Shown one piece after another: positions 1 through 8,211 of a stretch of 35,033 nucleotides of DNA. The DNA is taken from the NCBI GenBank assembly GCA_014376645.1, contig JACMRD010000052.1:1-35033 (forward strand). The letters run 5' to 3'. The notes under the pieces are model-generated. The model did no database searches. It saw only the letters and a program-made list of their open reading frames with translations, and was not told the origin of the DNA. This stretch comes from Herminiimonas sp. (lineage in GTDB: Bacteria > Pseudomonadota > Gammaproteobacteria > Burkholderiales > Burkholderiaceae_D). Numbering within the stretch: the stretch's first letter is position 1; every line of letters starts with the position of its first letter. The position numbers and the translations under genes were made by a program.

Positions 1-2
1 AA

Positions 3-1397
3 TCAACGCCCGCCGTGCGGCTTGATCTGCCGGTGCAGACGTCGTAACGCCAATGCCACCAGCACCACCACCACTGGCACCGCCACACCGGTCACGATAT
101 CCGGATTGATCGGCAGTCCGGCCGACTCGCCTGCCTTGGCAACGTAACCGCACAAGGCCACCATGTAATACGAGATCGCTGCCACCGACAGCCCTTCGAC
201 TGCCTGTTGCAGTTGTAGCTGCTGGGCGGCGCGCGCATTCATCGATTGCAGGATGCGGCGATTCTGCCGTTCCTGGACGATGCCGACCCGGGTACGTAGC
301 AGGTCATTGGAATGGGCGATCCGCTCGGCCAACGCTTCCAGCCGCCGCGCAGTCGCTTCGCACGTGCTCATGGCGGGCGCCAGCCGGCGCTCCATGAATT
401 CACCCAGCGTCGGCACGCCGTCGATGCGGCTTTCGCGCAGCTCTTCGATGCGCGCCTGAACCAGCCTGAAATACGCGTGCGAGGCCGAGAAGCGGTAGCT
501 GTTGTCGACCGAAAGCTTTTCGATCCGAGCCGCCAGGCCGGTGATACTGCGCAGTAGCGCCTGTTCATCATCCGGCTCGACGGCCGGCATCGCGCCGGCG
601 GCCAGTTCGGCATGGGCGTCGTCGCTGTCGACCATCGTCGCGGTCAGAAGGGCGAGTTCGCCTTCGATGGCATTGAGGATCGGCACCGATGCCTGCGCAT
701 GCGGCAAACCGAGTAGCGCCATCATCCGGTAGGTCTCGATCTCGAGCACCCGCTGGACCAGGCGCCCCAGCTGCTGCTGGTGCAGGCCGAGATCACGCAC
801 CACGAAGCGGCTGAATCCATCCGACTGGATCAGGAAGTCGCTCCACACTTCCGCTGACTGCAGCACGGTGCTGGCAGCCAGGGACATGCCCTCGAACGCC
901 GCGCGCAGATCGGGACTGGCGCTGTCGCTTGGCTGACCACCCTTCTCCAGCACGACGTGGGCGGCGACGATGATCTTGCCTTCCAGACTGCGCAGCCACT
1001 GTTGCGGCACCTGCGTCATCGGTACTCGGGCAAACGCCTCCGCCAGCGGCGCATTCAGATCATGCTGCTGCGCGAAGGTGTAGGTCGCAAACTCGGTGTG
1101 ACACTCCCACTTCAGCCGGAAGCGGCCGAAATCGTGATAAAAATATTTTGCATCCGCAGCCGGTCCGGCGACACCGAAAAAACCGCACAGCGCACGCAGC
1201 GTACTTTGCTGCCAGACCGGCGCAGCGTCGGCACCGGTGATGACGGCCGCAGCGTTCTCAGTTCCGGCCGTGCCGGGATAGACTGCCAGATGCGTCACGG
1301 ATTCCGGCGCATCGAGTTGCAGGAAAGGGCGCGAGTGCGCCTCGGCTGCCAGGGGCACGCGTAGCGGATGATTCAAGGACGGATAAGTAATCGACAT
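3..1397 (-). CDS. DUF3422 family membrane protein
   Basis: Complete 464-residue protein whose TGA stop lies at positions 3-5. The N-terminus has the family signature HPLRVPLAAEAHSRP (about residues 10-24). A mainly soluble, helix-rich body follows, with probable coiled coil around residues 280-400. Two hydrophobic segments lie near the C-terminus (about 405-425 and 432-452) and precede a basic tail. DUF3422 proteins are widespread in Proteobacteria and have no established biochemical role; the architecture suggests a large cytoplasmic domain anchored by a C-terminal hairpin. It starts 58 bases downstream of the greB stop on the same strand, so the two may be co-transcribed. The family assignment rests on the N-terminal motif and the C-terminal membrane pair; I do not assign a function. 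Confidence 0.85.
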   Translation of the reverse strand: MSITYPSLNHPLRVPLAAEAHSRPFLQLDAPESVTHLAVYPGTAGTENAAAVITGADAAPVWQQSTLRALCGFFGVAGPAADAKYFYHDFGRFRLKWECHTEFATYTFAQQHDLNAPLAEAFARVPMTQVPQQWLRSLEGKIIVAAHVVLEKGGQPSDSASPDLRAAFEGMSLAASTVLQSAEVWSDFLIQSDGFSRFVVRDLGLHQQQLGRLVQRVLEIETYRMMALLGLPHAQASVPILNAIEGELALLTATMVDSDDAHAELAAGAMPAVEPDDEQALLRSITGLAARIEKLSVDNSYRFSASHAYFRLVQARIEELRESRIDGVPTLGEFMERRLAPAMSTCEATARRLEALAERIAHSNDLLRTRVGIVQERQNRRILQSMNARAAQQLQLQQAVEGLSVAAISYYMVALCGYVAKAGESAGLPINPDIVTGVAVPVVVVLVALALRRLHRQIKPHGGR

Positions 1398-1454
1398 GGC
1401 GCGGGCAGACTCACGGGGTGACGGGAAAAGGGATGCAGCGAAGCCGCTGCAGGC

Positions 1455-2018
1455 TCAGGATACAGGCATCGGGTAATCGACCGACAGGATATCGAGTTCG
1501 TCGATGCCGGCCGGCGTGCGCAGCGTGATGGTGTCGCCGATGCGGGCCTTGGTCAGCGCCCGCGCAACCGGCGAAATCCAGCTGATGAGTCCGTTCAAGG
1601 GGTCGAGCTCGTCGATGCCCAGAATCGTGACGGTGTGCTGCTGGCCGTGCTGGTTTGCATAGGTGACCCGGGCGCCGAAAAAGATCTGGTCGCTGCCGTG
1701 ATGCACGCTCGGGTCGACCACTTCAGCCAGGTCCATGCGCTTGGTAAGGAAGCGGATGCGGCGATCGATTTCGCGTAGGCGCCGCTTGCCGTAAATGTAG
1801 TCGCCGTTTTCCGAGCGGTCACCGTTGGAGGCTGCCCAATGCACGATGCGCACTACTTCAGGACGGTCGACATCGATCAGTTGCAGCAGTTCGTCCTTCA
1901 GGCGTTGGTAGCCCTGCGGCGTGATGTAGTTCTTGGCGCCGGCTGGAATCGCCAGCGACGGCAATTCCGCGCCGTCTTCATCGTCGTCGCTGCTTTCTTT
2001 GACAAAGGCTTTGTTCAT
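1455..2018 (-). CDS. greB: Transcription elongation factor GreB
   Basis: 187 residues. GreB binds the secondary channel of RNA polymerase and stimulates cleavage of backtracked transcripts. The N-terminal coiled coil spans about residues 30-105, with the acidic tip in NGDRSENGDYIYGKRRLRE; the C-terminal FKBP-like domain runs from about 110 to 185 (FFGARVTYAN, then SWISPVARAL). The DRSENGDYIYGKRR stretch and the basic helix after it favour GreB over GreA. It is about 30 residues longer than the E. coli protein because of an acidic N-terminal extension rich in Asp/Glu, which I recall as common in betaproteobacterial GreB. The start has no Shine-Dalgarno sequence, and a -10-like TACAAT lies only 6 bases upstream, so the mRNA may be leaderless. 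It diverges from the dehydrogenase gene at 2093. Confidence 0.95.
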   Translation of the reverse strand: MNKAFVKESSDDDEDGAELPSLAIPAGAKNYITPQGYQRLKDELLQLIDVDRPEVVRIVHWAASNGDRSENGDYIYGKRRLREIDRRIRFLTKRMDLAEVVDPSVHHGSDQIFFGARVTYANQHGQQHTVTILGIDELDPLNGLISWISPVARALTKARIGDTITLRTPAGIDELDILSVDYPMPVS

Positions 2019-2024
2019 TGCGCC

Positions 2025-2030
2025 ATTGTA
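2025..2030 (-). promoter_or_regulatory. Putative -10 element of greB
   Basis: On the minus strand TACAAT (5 of 6 to TATAAT) ends 6 bases before the greB ATG. Initiation the usual distance downstream would fall on or next to the A of the start codon. No convincing -35 was found, so this is tentative. Confidence 0.4.
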
Positions 2031-2056
2031 ACGGTGTGCGGCTTCGCTGGTAGACT
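2026..2056 (+). promoter_or_regulatory. Possible promoter of the short-chain dehydrogenase gene
   Basis: TTGTAA (2026-2031) and TAGACT (2051-2056) with a 19-base spacer point toward the gene at 2093. The spacer is long and the boxes are imperfect. The -35 overlaps the greB -10 on the other strand, so the two promoters could not both be occupied at once. Confidence 0.3.
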
Positions 2057-2092
2057 CGGATGCTTCCCACCCCGCCAGGAATCATCTTGACC

Positions 2093-2875
2093 ATGCAAGC
2101 CAAAAGACTCATTCACGATTGGGATCATCCGGTGAACGCCCTGGTGGTCGGCGCCACCGGCGGCATCGGGCTGGCGCTGGTGCGTCAGATGCTGGACGCG
2201 CCGCAAGTCGAGCGGCTCTTTGCGGTCGCCCGTACGACATCGTCCAATCCCGACCTCTTGATGCTGGCCGTACAGCATGCCGGCCGCCTGACGCTGCTCG
2301 ACTGCGACATCCGGGAAGAAGCCGCGCTGGCGCACCTGGCATCTTCGATCAAGGCCAGCGTGCCGGCGCTGCACTTGGTGATCAACACAGCGGGCATACT
2401 GCACGAAGGCGCGCGCATGCCGGAAAAATCCCTCGCCAGCGTCACTTTAGCCGGCCTGCAGCACGCCTTCGCAATTAACGCCTTCGCACCGATCCTGCTC
2501 GCCAAGGCCTTGTTGCCCTTGCTGCGACACACGGAGCCCGCGATCTTCGCCTCGCTGTCGGCCCGAGTCGGCTCGATCAGCGATAACCGTACGGGTGGCT
2601 GGTACGGCTATCGCGCCGCCAAGGCAGCGCAGAACCAGCTACTCAAGACGCTGGCGCTGGAACTGACCCGCTTGAACCGGCGCTCGATCGTGGTGGCGCT
2701 GCATCCGGGGACGACCGATACCGCGCTGTCGAGGCCGTTCCAGGCCAATGTCGCGGCGGGCAAATTGTTCACGGCTGATTTTTCAGCGGCGGCGCTGTTG
2801 CAGGTCCTGGCGCAACGAAGTCCGGCGGACTCCGGGGGTTTCTACGCGTGGGACGGGTCGACGATCGGCTGGTGA
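2093..2875 (+). CDS. SDR-family NAD(P)-dependent oxidoreductase
   Basis: About 260 residues from this ATG. A Rossmann nucleotide-binding motif GATGGIG lies at residues 20-26. The short-chain dehydrogenase catalytic pair is Tyr173 and Lys177 (YRAAK), with a Ser-rich strand LSARVGSIS upstream and an HPGTTDT segment after it. It resembles the C-factor/YciK-like single-domain SDRs; the substrate cannot be told from sequence. An in-frame ATG at 2060 would add 11 residues of non-conserved sequence; I prefer 2093 because a CAGGA lies 12 bases upstream and it begins nearer the Rossmann fold. The gene is divergent from greB and convergent with the EAL-HDOD gene, only 17 bases apart, so it is probably monocistronic. 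Confidence 0.85.
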   Translation: MQAKRLIHDWDHPVNALVVGATGGIGLALVRQMLDAPQVERLFAVARTTSSNPDLLMLAVQHAGRLTLLDCDIREEAALAHLASSIKASVPALHLVINTAGILHEGARMPEKSLASVTLAGLQHAFAINAFAPILLAKALLPLLRHTEPAIFASLSARVGSISDNRTGGWYGYRAAKAAQNQLLKTLALELTRLNRRSIVVALHPGTTDTALSRPFQANVAAGKLFTADFSAAALLQVLAQRSPADSGGFYAWDGSTIGW

Positions 2876-2892
2876 TGCAGGGTGGCGGAGCG

Positions 2893-4173
2893 TTACGAGC
2901 GAGGCGAGGCGAGCTGGTTGCTCCATTCGAAAGCCTGCAACTGGAAGCCGTTGAGCTCTTCCGGCGACAGACTCCAGTGTTCCAGCATCGGCATGACCAT
3001 CGACCCGGACTCATCGATGCGTTCCACGTATTCAGCCAGACGCAGCAGGCCGCCGTAGAAGCCGTCGCGACGCAGCAGCGCCTGGCTGACCTCTTCCGTG
3101 ACCACGATCTGGGCCAGCATCGTCTCCATCGGCTGGCCGAACAGGGTATCCATCAGTGACATGATGCCGACCGTGAAGGCAGTGTCGGCAATCGCACGCT
3201 TGCCGGGCTCGAGCCTTTCAGCGATCAGTTCGAGCAGCTTGCCCCGGTTGGTCGCCAAGACTAAAAGAGGCGAGACCAGGTTGCGGTCCGTGCGCGGATC
3301 CGCATAGATCAGGATCTGCAGCCAGCGCTGCAATTGACGCCGGCCCAGCACCAGCAGTGCCTGCCCCAGGGAGTCGATGCGTTTGCTGACGCCGGCGCCG
3401 GGCGTATTGACCAGCCGCAGCAGCGTGAGCCCAATCGATGCGTCCTGCTTGATGGCGGTCTCGATGCGGCTGTTGTCGGCATCACTGATCACCAGGGCCA
3501 TCAGCTGCACCACGGCCAGTTGGGTCGGCGCCAGTTTCTTGCCACTCAGGATATTTGGACGGGCAAAATAATAGCCCTGAAAATACGTGAAGCCGAGCGC
3601 CATGCAGGCATCGAATTCGGCAATGGTCTCGACCTTTTCTGCCAGCAGTACTTTGCCCAAGGCCAGAAAACCGACGCTCAGAGCGTGCAGATGCGCGGAC
3701 GACATGCCCGTGACATCGATCTTGATGATTTTCACGAATGGCAGGAATGCCGCCAGGTGATCCGATTCGGTGACCACATCATCAAGGGCGAATGTGTAGC
3801 CGACGGCGCTTAGCTCGGCCACGCGTGCCACCAGCGCATCGCTGACCTGCACGGTCTCCAGAATTTCCAGCACAACCTTGTCGGCGGGTAAAAATTGCAC
3901 GATATCCGACATCAACACCGCCTCGTCGACATTCACGAAACCGAGCGCGTTGCCGATCACGTTATCGAGCCCGAGGGCGGCGGTGTGTTCGATCACCGCC
4001 GCTGTAGCCGCGAGGTCATCGACGACATCGGCGGGCCCGTGCGCGGCACGCCGGAACAGCAATTCGTAGGCGACCAGCCCCTGTTGGCGATCAAGGATCG
4101 GCTGTCGGGCGAGGAAGAATTCCCGGACTCGTGAGTCGATCGAGGCAGTAGACGCTGAAGGAGCCGAAGTCAT
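2893..4173 (-). CDS. EAL and HDOD domain signalling protein
   Basis: 426 residues with two regulatory domains. The N-terminal EAL domain (about residues 15-205) is the fold of cyclic-di-GMP phosphodiesterases; the C-terminal HDOD domain (about 210-400) is a metal-free HD-type output module. EAL landmarks seen: ELL in place of EAL at residues 37-39, FVNVD with Asn81, LEILE at 102-106, LDDVV at 130-134 in place of the DDFG loop, KIDV at 151-154, AEKVET at 178-183 and FQGYYFARP at 198-206. Several acidic and Lys residues used for metal and catalysis remain, but the loop after the paired Asp is not canonical. Proteins of this architecture (YuxH/CdgJ type) often bind or signal rather than hydrolyse; which applies here is open. 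No membrane segment or receiver domain is visible. Confidence 0.9.
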   Translation of the reverse strand: MTSAPSASTASIDSRVREFFLARQPILDRQQGLVAYELLFRRAAHGPADVVDDLAATAAVIEHTAALGLDNVIGNALGFVNVDEAVLMSDIVQFLPADKVVLEILETVQVSDALVARVAELSAVGYTFALDDVVTESDHLAAFLPFVKIIKIDVTGMSSAHLHALSVGFLALGKVLLAEKVETIAEFDACMALGFTYFQGYYFARPNILSGKKLAPTQLAVVQLMALVISDADNSRIETAIKQDASIGLTLLRLVNTPGAGVSKRIDSLGQALLVLGRRQLQRWLQILIYADPRTDRNLVSPLLVLATNRGKLLELIAERLEPGKRAIADTAFTVGIMSLMDTLFGQPMETMLAQIVVTEEVSQALLRRDGFYGGLLRLAEYVERIDESGSMVMPMLEHWSLSPEELNGFQLQAFEWSNQLASPRS

Positions 4174-4261
4174 GAGGGCAAGGCGTGGTCGGAATGAAGT
4201 GATTATTGAATCAATCCGAATGCCACATTTACAAAAATATACGTTCTAAACGGTAACTTTA

Positions 4262-4287
4262 GTGGCCGTTGTTTTTGTAACAGCCAC
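4262..4287 (-). terminator. Hairpin downstream of rlmJ, weak terminator candidate
   Basis: Read on the minus strand, GTGGCTGTT pairs with AACGGCCAC (one G-U pair) around an 8-base loop, 18 bases after the rlmJ stop. It lacks a proper T-run, so termination is uncertain. Confidence 0.3.
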
Positions 4288-4305
4288 GGCCTCGAGCGGC
4301 TCGAA

Positions 4306-5223
4306 TCAGACCCGACGCGTCCCTGTGTAGGCAGCCAGGGTAGCGCCGCTTTCCAGCGTAAAGCCCGCACCGGAATCGGTGCCGAGTGCGGTCACGAGAA
4401 ACGGCATCAGGTCGCGCAGCATGGGCTCCAGCGTGTACGGCGGATTGATCACGAACATGCCGCTGCTGTGCAGACCGAATCCATCCGGAGAAGGCGTGCT
4501 CACGGTCAAAGTGACGTTGAGCCAGCCGTTGGACGTGAGACGTTTCAGCTTGTCCGGCAACTGGCGTGATTCCATGCGATGCAACACCGGATACCAGACT
4601 GCATAGATACCGGTGGCAAAGCGCACCAGCGCATCCTGCAACGTATCCTTGACGCGCTTGTAATCGCCTTTGTCTTCGTAGGGCGGATCGATCAGCACCA
4701 GACCGCGGCGTGAGGGCGGCGGCAGCAGCGCCTTCAGGCCCTGGAAGCCATCGCCTTTCTGGATCATCATACGCGTGCCACGCGTGCTGGGCCGTTCGCC
4801 CTGGGCGGCGGCATGCGCTTCGACCTTGCGGAAATTGTCCTGCAGAATCTTGAAATCTGCCGGGTGCAGTTCGAACAGGCGCAGGCGATCGTGCTCGCGC
4901 ATGACCTTGTCGGCGCAGTACGGCGAGCCGGGGTAGTAGCGCATCTTGCCGCTTGGATTGAGCCCCTTGATCAGCTTGACATATTCGGCCAGCGGCGCCG
5001 GCAGATCTTTTCGATCCCAGAGGCGCGCAATGCCGGATTCGAACTCCGCGTTCTTGGCGGCATAGCCGCCGTCGAGCGCATACAAGCCGGCGCCGGCGTG
5101 GGTATCGATGTACATGGTGGCGGCGTCTTTTTGTCCGAGATAGGACAACAGCTGCATCGTAACCACGTGCTTCAGGACATCGGCATGATTCCCGGCGTGG
5201 AAGGCGTGGCGGTAACTCAGCAT
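4306..5223 (-). CDS. rlmJ: 23S rRNA (adenine-2030-N6)-methyltransferase RlmJ
   Basis: 305 residues. RlmJ transfers a methyl group from S-adenosylmethionine to N6 of A2030 in 23S rRNA. The diagnostic N-terminus is MLSYRHAFHAGNHADVLKH, and the adenine-N6 catalytic motif DPPY is at residues 179-182 (LIDPPYEDKGDY). The SAM-binding strand YIDTHAGAGLY lies at residues 39-49. It is about 25 residues longer than the E. coli enzyme, mainly from a loop near residues 135-150. No Shine-Dalgarno is visible before the ATG, but the start matches the family exactly. It lies downstream of aceA on the same strand and is insulated from it by the terminator at 5332-5358. Confidence 0.95.
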   Translation of the reverse strand: MLSYRHAFHAGNHADVLKHVVTMQLLSYLGQKDAATMYIDTHAGAGLYALDGGYAAKNAEFESGIARLWDRKDLPAPLAEYVKLIKGLNPSGKMRYYPGSPYCADKVMREHDRLRLFELHPADFKILQDNFRKVEAHAAAQGERPSTRGTRMMIQKGDGFQGLKALLPPPSRRGLVLIDPPYEDKGDYKRVKDTLQDALVRFATGIYAVWYPVLHRMESRQLPDKLKRLTSNGWLNVTLTVSTPSPDGFGLHSSGMFVINPPYTLEPMLRDLMPFLVTALGTDSGAGFTLESGATLAAYTGTRRV

Positions 5224-5331
5224 AAGGGAGATCGATCGTGGTAAAAAAGGAAGAAACGAGGAATTCGGAGCTCGACCGGCGAAGCAGGAAATGGCAACGC
5301 GGGCAGCGTAGCCATCATTTTAACAAACATC

Positions 5332-5358
5332 AAAAAAAAAGCACCCTCGCGAGGGTGC
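5332..5358 (-). terminator. Intrinsic terminator of aceA
   Basis: GCACCCTC and GAGGGTGC form a perfect self-complementary 18-base hairpin (5341-5358), followed on the minus strand by nine T residues (complement of 5332-5340). It begins 72 bases after the aceA stop and precedes rlmJ. Confidence 0.92.
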
Positions 5359-5430
5359 GTAGATTGGCGCGGCAGCGTCCCCCGAAGGACACTGCCTGCT
5401 CAATGTCGTCGTTCGAAGCGCGGTTCGGCT

Positions 5431-6726
5431 TCAGGCGACTTTCTTGTCGAAGAACTGTTCATCTTCGGTCGAACCGTGCAACGCCGTGGTCGACGACTTG
5501 CCTTGCTGGATGGCCTGGGTAACGGCATCGAAATAACCGGTACCGACTTCACGCTGATGCTTGACTGCGGTGAAACCTTTCTCAGCAGCGGCGAATTCGG
5601 CTTCCTGCATCTCGACGAATGCCGTCATGTTGTTGCGAGCATAGCCATGGGCCAGGTTGAACATCGAGTAATTCAGCGAATGGAAACCGGCCAGCGTGAT
5701 GAACTGGAACTTGTAACCCATGGCGCCGAGTTCGCGCTGGAACTTGGCGATGGTGGCATCGTCGAGGTTCTTTTTCCAGTTGAACGATGGCGAGCAGTTA
5801 TAGGCCAGCATCTTGCCCGGGAACTTGGCATGCACGGCTTCGGCGAAGCGCTTGGCAAAGTCCAGATCCGGCTTGCCGGTTTCACACCAGACCAGATCGG
5901 CGACTTCGGCATAGGCCAGGGCACGGGCGACCGACTGGTCGAAGCCGGGACGCACGCGATAGAAACCTTCGACGGTACGCTCGCCAGTGCAAAACGGCTG
6001 GTCGATCGGATCGACATCCGAGGTCAGCAGGTCGGCGGCTTCGGCATCGGTACGGGCGATCACCAAAGTGGGCACGCCCATCACGTCGGCAGCCAGGCGG
6101 GCTGCGGTCAGCTTTTCGACGGCTTCACGGGTCGGGACCAGCACCTTGCCACCCATGTGGCCGCATTTCTTGACCGAGGCTAGCTGGTCTTCGAAGTGCA
6201 CGCCGGCGGCGCCCGCATCGATCATGGACTTCATCAACTCATAGGCGTTCAGGACGCCACCGAAACCGGCTTCTGCATCGGCAATGATCGGCGCGAAGAA
6301 GTCGATGTCGTTCTTGCCTTCGGACCATTGGATCTGGTCGGCACGGGTGAAGGTGTTGTTGATCTTGCGAACCACGGTCGGCACCGAGTTGACCGGATAC
6401 AGCGATTGGTCAGGGTACATTTCGCCAGCATTGTTAGCATCGCCGGCGACTTGCCAGCCCGACAGATAGATCGCTTTCAGGCCAGCCTTGACCTGTTGCA
6501 TGGCCTGGTTGCCCGTCAGCGCGCCGAGCGTGTTGACGAATGGCTCGGTTGCCAGCAGGTCCCACATCTTTTCCGCACCGCGTTTCGCCAGGGTGTGTTC
6601 GATCTGCACCGAACCGCGCAGGCGCACCACGTCTTCTGCCGTGTAGCTGCGCTTGATGCCATTCCAACGTGGGTTTTCGGCCCAGTCTTTGGCCAGTGCC
6701 TGGACTTGCTGTTCGCGAGTTGCCAT
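5431..6726 (-). CDS. aceA: Isocitrate lyase
   Basis: 431 residues. Isocitrate lyase splits isocitrate into glyoxylate and succinate, the first step of the glyoxylate bypass for growth on acetate or fatty acids. The active-site motif KKCGHMGGK is at residues 186-194 with catalytic Cys188. The phosphoenolpyruvate-mutase-superfamily barrel is marked by YPDQSLYP (104-111) and ADAEAGFGG (149-157). Length and sequence match the short bacterial form rather than the roughly 530-residue AceA-like type. AGGAG lies 8 bases before the ATG. The gene stands alone with its own promoter and terminator; malate synthase is not in the window. A palindrome next to the promoter suggests dedicated control. Confidence 0.97.
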   Translation of the reverse strand: MATREQQVQALAKDWAENPRWNGIKRSYTAEDVVRLRGSVQIEHTLAKRGAEKMWDLLATEPFVNTLGALTGNQAMQQVKAGLKAIYLSGWQVAGDANNAGEMYPDQSLYPVNSVPTVVRKINNTFTRADQIQWSEGKNDIDFFAPIIADAEAGFGGVLNAYELMKSMIDAGAAGVHFEDQLASVKKCGHMGGKVLVPTREAVEKLTAARLAADVMGVPTLVIARTDAEAADLLTSDVDPIDQPFCTGERTVEGFYRVRPGFDQSVARALAYAEVADLVWCETGKPDLDFAKRFAEAVHAKFPGKMLAYNCSPSFNWKKNLDDATIAKFQRELGAMGYKFQFITLAGFHSLNYSMFNLAHGYARNNMTAFVEMQEAEFAAAEKGFTAVKHQREVGTGYFDAVTQAIQQGKSSTTALHGSTEDEQFFDKKVA

Positions 6727-6788
6727 GGTGATTCTCCTATGTGGTTGAATGATCGAAACGGGTCGTGAAAGTGCGAAACCGATGAATC

Positions 6789-6817
6789 ATCATATTCGTT
6801 ATTTTGCGTAGTAACAA
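6789..6817 (-). promoter_or_regulatory. Sigma-70 promoter of aceA
   Basis: On the minus strand TTGTTA (complement of 6812-6817), a 17-base spacer and TATGAT (complement of 6789-6794, 5 of 6). It gives a leader of roughly 55 bases carrying the AGGAG ribosome-binding site. Confidence 0.7.
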
Positions 6818-6818
6818 G

Positions 6819-6832
6819 GTCTTATATAAGAC
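6819..6832. promoter_or_regulatory. 14-bp perfect palindrome next to the aceA -35, operator candidate
   Basis: GTCTTATATAAGAC is perfectly self-complementary and ends one base from the aceA -35 box, a typical place for a dimeric regulator. The regulator is not identifiable from this window. Confidence 0.5.
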
Positions 6833-7074
6833 ATATAACTAAAATAATAATCAATATATTCAATGGCTTGGCTTTAATTTTTTGCGATATGAAACAATTT
6901 TTCTGAAAATGAAACGAAGCCATGATGCCGTGCACAAGAGTTTCCCACAATGCGAAATCTACATTCCGGTAGATGAAATAAAGCAAGGCAATGGTGCGCG
7001 CTGATCCAGGAGTGATTCCGCACGACATCACTCGGCTATACTCCCGGCTCACCTGACCAACCGGAACGCATGCA

Positions 7075-7605
7075 ATGACCACACGCGAAGAAACACTGGC
7101 TGCCTGGCTGGCGCGCGAAAAAGAAGTCCGCGCCTTGCTGGCGGGACCGGGCGTAGCGACCCTGGCGCAGATGAAGGAAAGCAGCGGGATGGAATTCCTG
7201 CAACGAATCTGGCGCGGCGAGTTGCCGTCGGCGCCGATCGGCCACACGATGGATTTCGTCCCGGTCGAAGGCGAACCAGGGCGCGTCGTGTTCCAGGGAA
7301 CGCCCGGACCAGAGCACTACAATCCGATCGGCAGCGTCCATGGTGGCTATTTCTGCACCTTGCTGGACTCCGCGCTCGGCTGCGCGGTGCAATCGATGCT
7401 GCCCAAGGGGACCGGTTACACGACACTGGAATTGAAGGTTAACCTGATTCGCTCCCTGACCGACAAGACCGGTCCGGTGCGTGCGGAAGGCAAAGTCGTC
7501 CAAGTCGGGCGCAGTGTCGGCATTGCCGAAGCGCGACTGGTCGACGTCGACGGCAAGCTGTATGCCCATGCCACGACAACCTGCCTGGTGTTTCCCCTGC
7601 CTTGA
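7075..7605 (+). CDS. PaaI-family hotdog thioesterase
   Basis: 176 residues. Single hotdog-fold domain of the PaaI/acyl-CoA thioesterase group, which hydrolyses acyl- or aryl-CoA thioesters. The characteristic segment is HYNPIGSVHGGYFCTLLDSA (about residues 82-101), with the HGG turn and the Asp of the following helix as presumed catalytic elements; the second strand region ELKVNLIRSL is also typical. The substrate cannot be read from sequence. The N-terminal 50 residues are helical and longer than in the smallest family members. The ATG codon sits in GCAATGACC with only a poor ribosome-binding site. It converges with rraA, 10 bases away. A nearby out-of-frame ATG at 7070 encodes nothing. Confidence 0.85.
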   Translation: MTTREETLAAWLAREKEVRALLAGPGVATLAQMKESSGMEFLQRIWRGELPSAPIGHTMDFVPVEGEPGRVVFQGTPGPEHYNPIGSVHGGYFCTLLDSALGCAVQSMLPKGTGYTTLELKVNLIRSLTDKTGPVRAEGKVVQVGRSVGIAEARLVDVDGKLYAHATTTCLVFPLP

Positions 7606-7615
7606 TTGACTGCGG

Positions 7616-8110
7616 TCAGTGGATCGGCAGCGTGCTCACCAGAACGCCATCGGCATCGGCGTAGATCCAACTGCCCGGCGTCACTGCGACGCCGGCGATC
7701 ATCACGCGCACGTTGATGTTCCCCACCCCCGCCCTCGCGCTGCGCTGCGGATGCAGCCCGAGCGCGCGGATGCCGATGTCGCAGGCATTGAGCTCAACGA
7801 CATCGCGCACCGCGCCGAAGACGACGATGCCCGCCCAGCCGTTCTGCACCGCCAGCGCCCCGAGATTGCCGCCGACCAGCGCACCGCGCAGGCTGCCGCC
7901 ACCGTCGATGACCAGCACCTGGCCCGCGCCGCGCGTCTCCAGCGTGGTGCGGACCAGCGCATTGTCTTCGAATACCTTCAGCGTATAGGCTGGTCCGGCG
8001 AAACTACCGCAGGCGCCATAGGAACTGAAGACCGGCGGCAGGACGGCAAGAGTACCTGCAGTGAGAGCATCGGCGTGCGCATCGCACAGGTCGCAGGTCG
8101 AAAACGGCAT
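7616..8110 (-). CDS. rraA: RraA-family protein (RNase E regulator / HMG aldolase fold)
   Basis: 164 residues. E. coli RraA binds RNase E and inhibits its endonuclease activity; close relatives are class II 4-hydroxy-4-methyl-2-oxoglutarate aldolases and oxaloacetate decarboxylases, and the two roles are hard to separate by sequence. Family landmarks: STCDLCDAH at the start, FGGxA-like region [18 protein letters not shown] (about 36-53), [18 protein letters not shown] (about 67-84) with the Arg used for substrate binding, and [16 protein letters not shown] (about 98-113). Length matches RraA (about 161). The start is supported by GAGGAG 7 to 8 bases upstream. It lies downstream of clpB on the same strand with its own likely -10 in the 101-base gap. 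Confidence 0.9.
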   Translation of the reverse strand: MPFSTCDLCDAHADALTAGTLAVLPPVFSSYGACGSFAGPAYTLKVFEDNALVRTTLETRGAGQVLVIDGGGSLRGALVGGNLGALAVQNGWAGIVVFGAVRDVVELNACDIGIRALGLHPQRSARAGVGNINVRVMIAGVAVTPGSWIYADADGVLVSTLPIH

Positions 8111-8134
8111 CGTCTCACTCCTCGGAAAATCGTG

Positions 8135-8162
8135 ATTCTACCAAGCGGACGATCCGGTCCGC
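8135..8162 (-). promoter_or_regulatory. Possible rraA -10 with adjoining inverted repeat
   Basis: TAGAAT on the minus strand (complement of 8135-8140) lies 25 bases before the rraA ATG. Immediately upstream, GCGGAC and GTCCGC (8145-8162) form a 6-bp inverted repeat with a 6-base loop. It could be a weak end to the clpB transcript or an operator; no T-run and no -35 box were found. Confidence 0.3.
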
Positions 8163-8211
8163 CGTCACCCTCACAGCGGATCGGATCGCCCCGTGCCTGC
8201 AGGCCGGCGTG

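Larger units (their letters stand above)
6727..7074. other. Intergenic region between aceA and the thioesterase gene
   Basis: 348 bases, noticeably A+T-rich around 6780-6910 compared with its surroundings. It holds the aceA leader, promoter and palindrome at its left end. At its right end TATACT (7037-7042) is a possible -10 for the thioesterase gene, without a convincing -35. I see nothing else; a 141-residue minus-strand reading frame at 6822-7247 has no recognisable protein character. Confidence 0.6.

Noticed and set aside
5238-5522. Plus-strand frame starting at GTG with an AAGGGAG upstream
   Set aside because: It crosses the aceA terminator and the aceA 3' end in antisense, and the Arg-rich translation looks non-coding.
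6822-7247. Minus-strand reading frame of 141 codons over the aceA upstream region
   Set aside because: It runs antisense into the thioesterase gene and through an A+T-rich spacer; the translation has no protein-like pattern.
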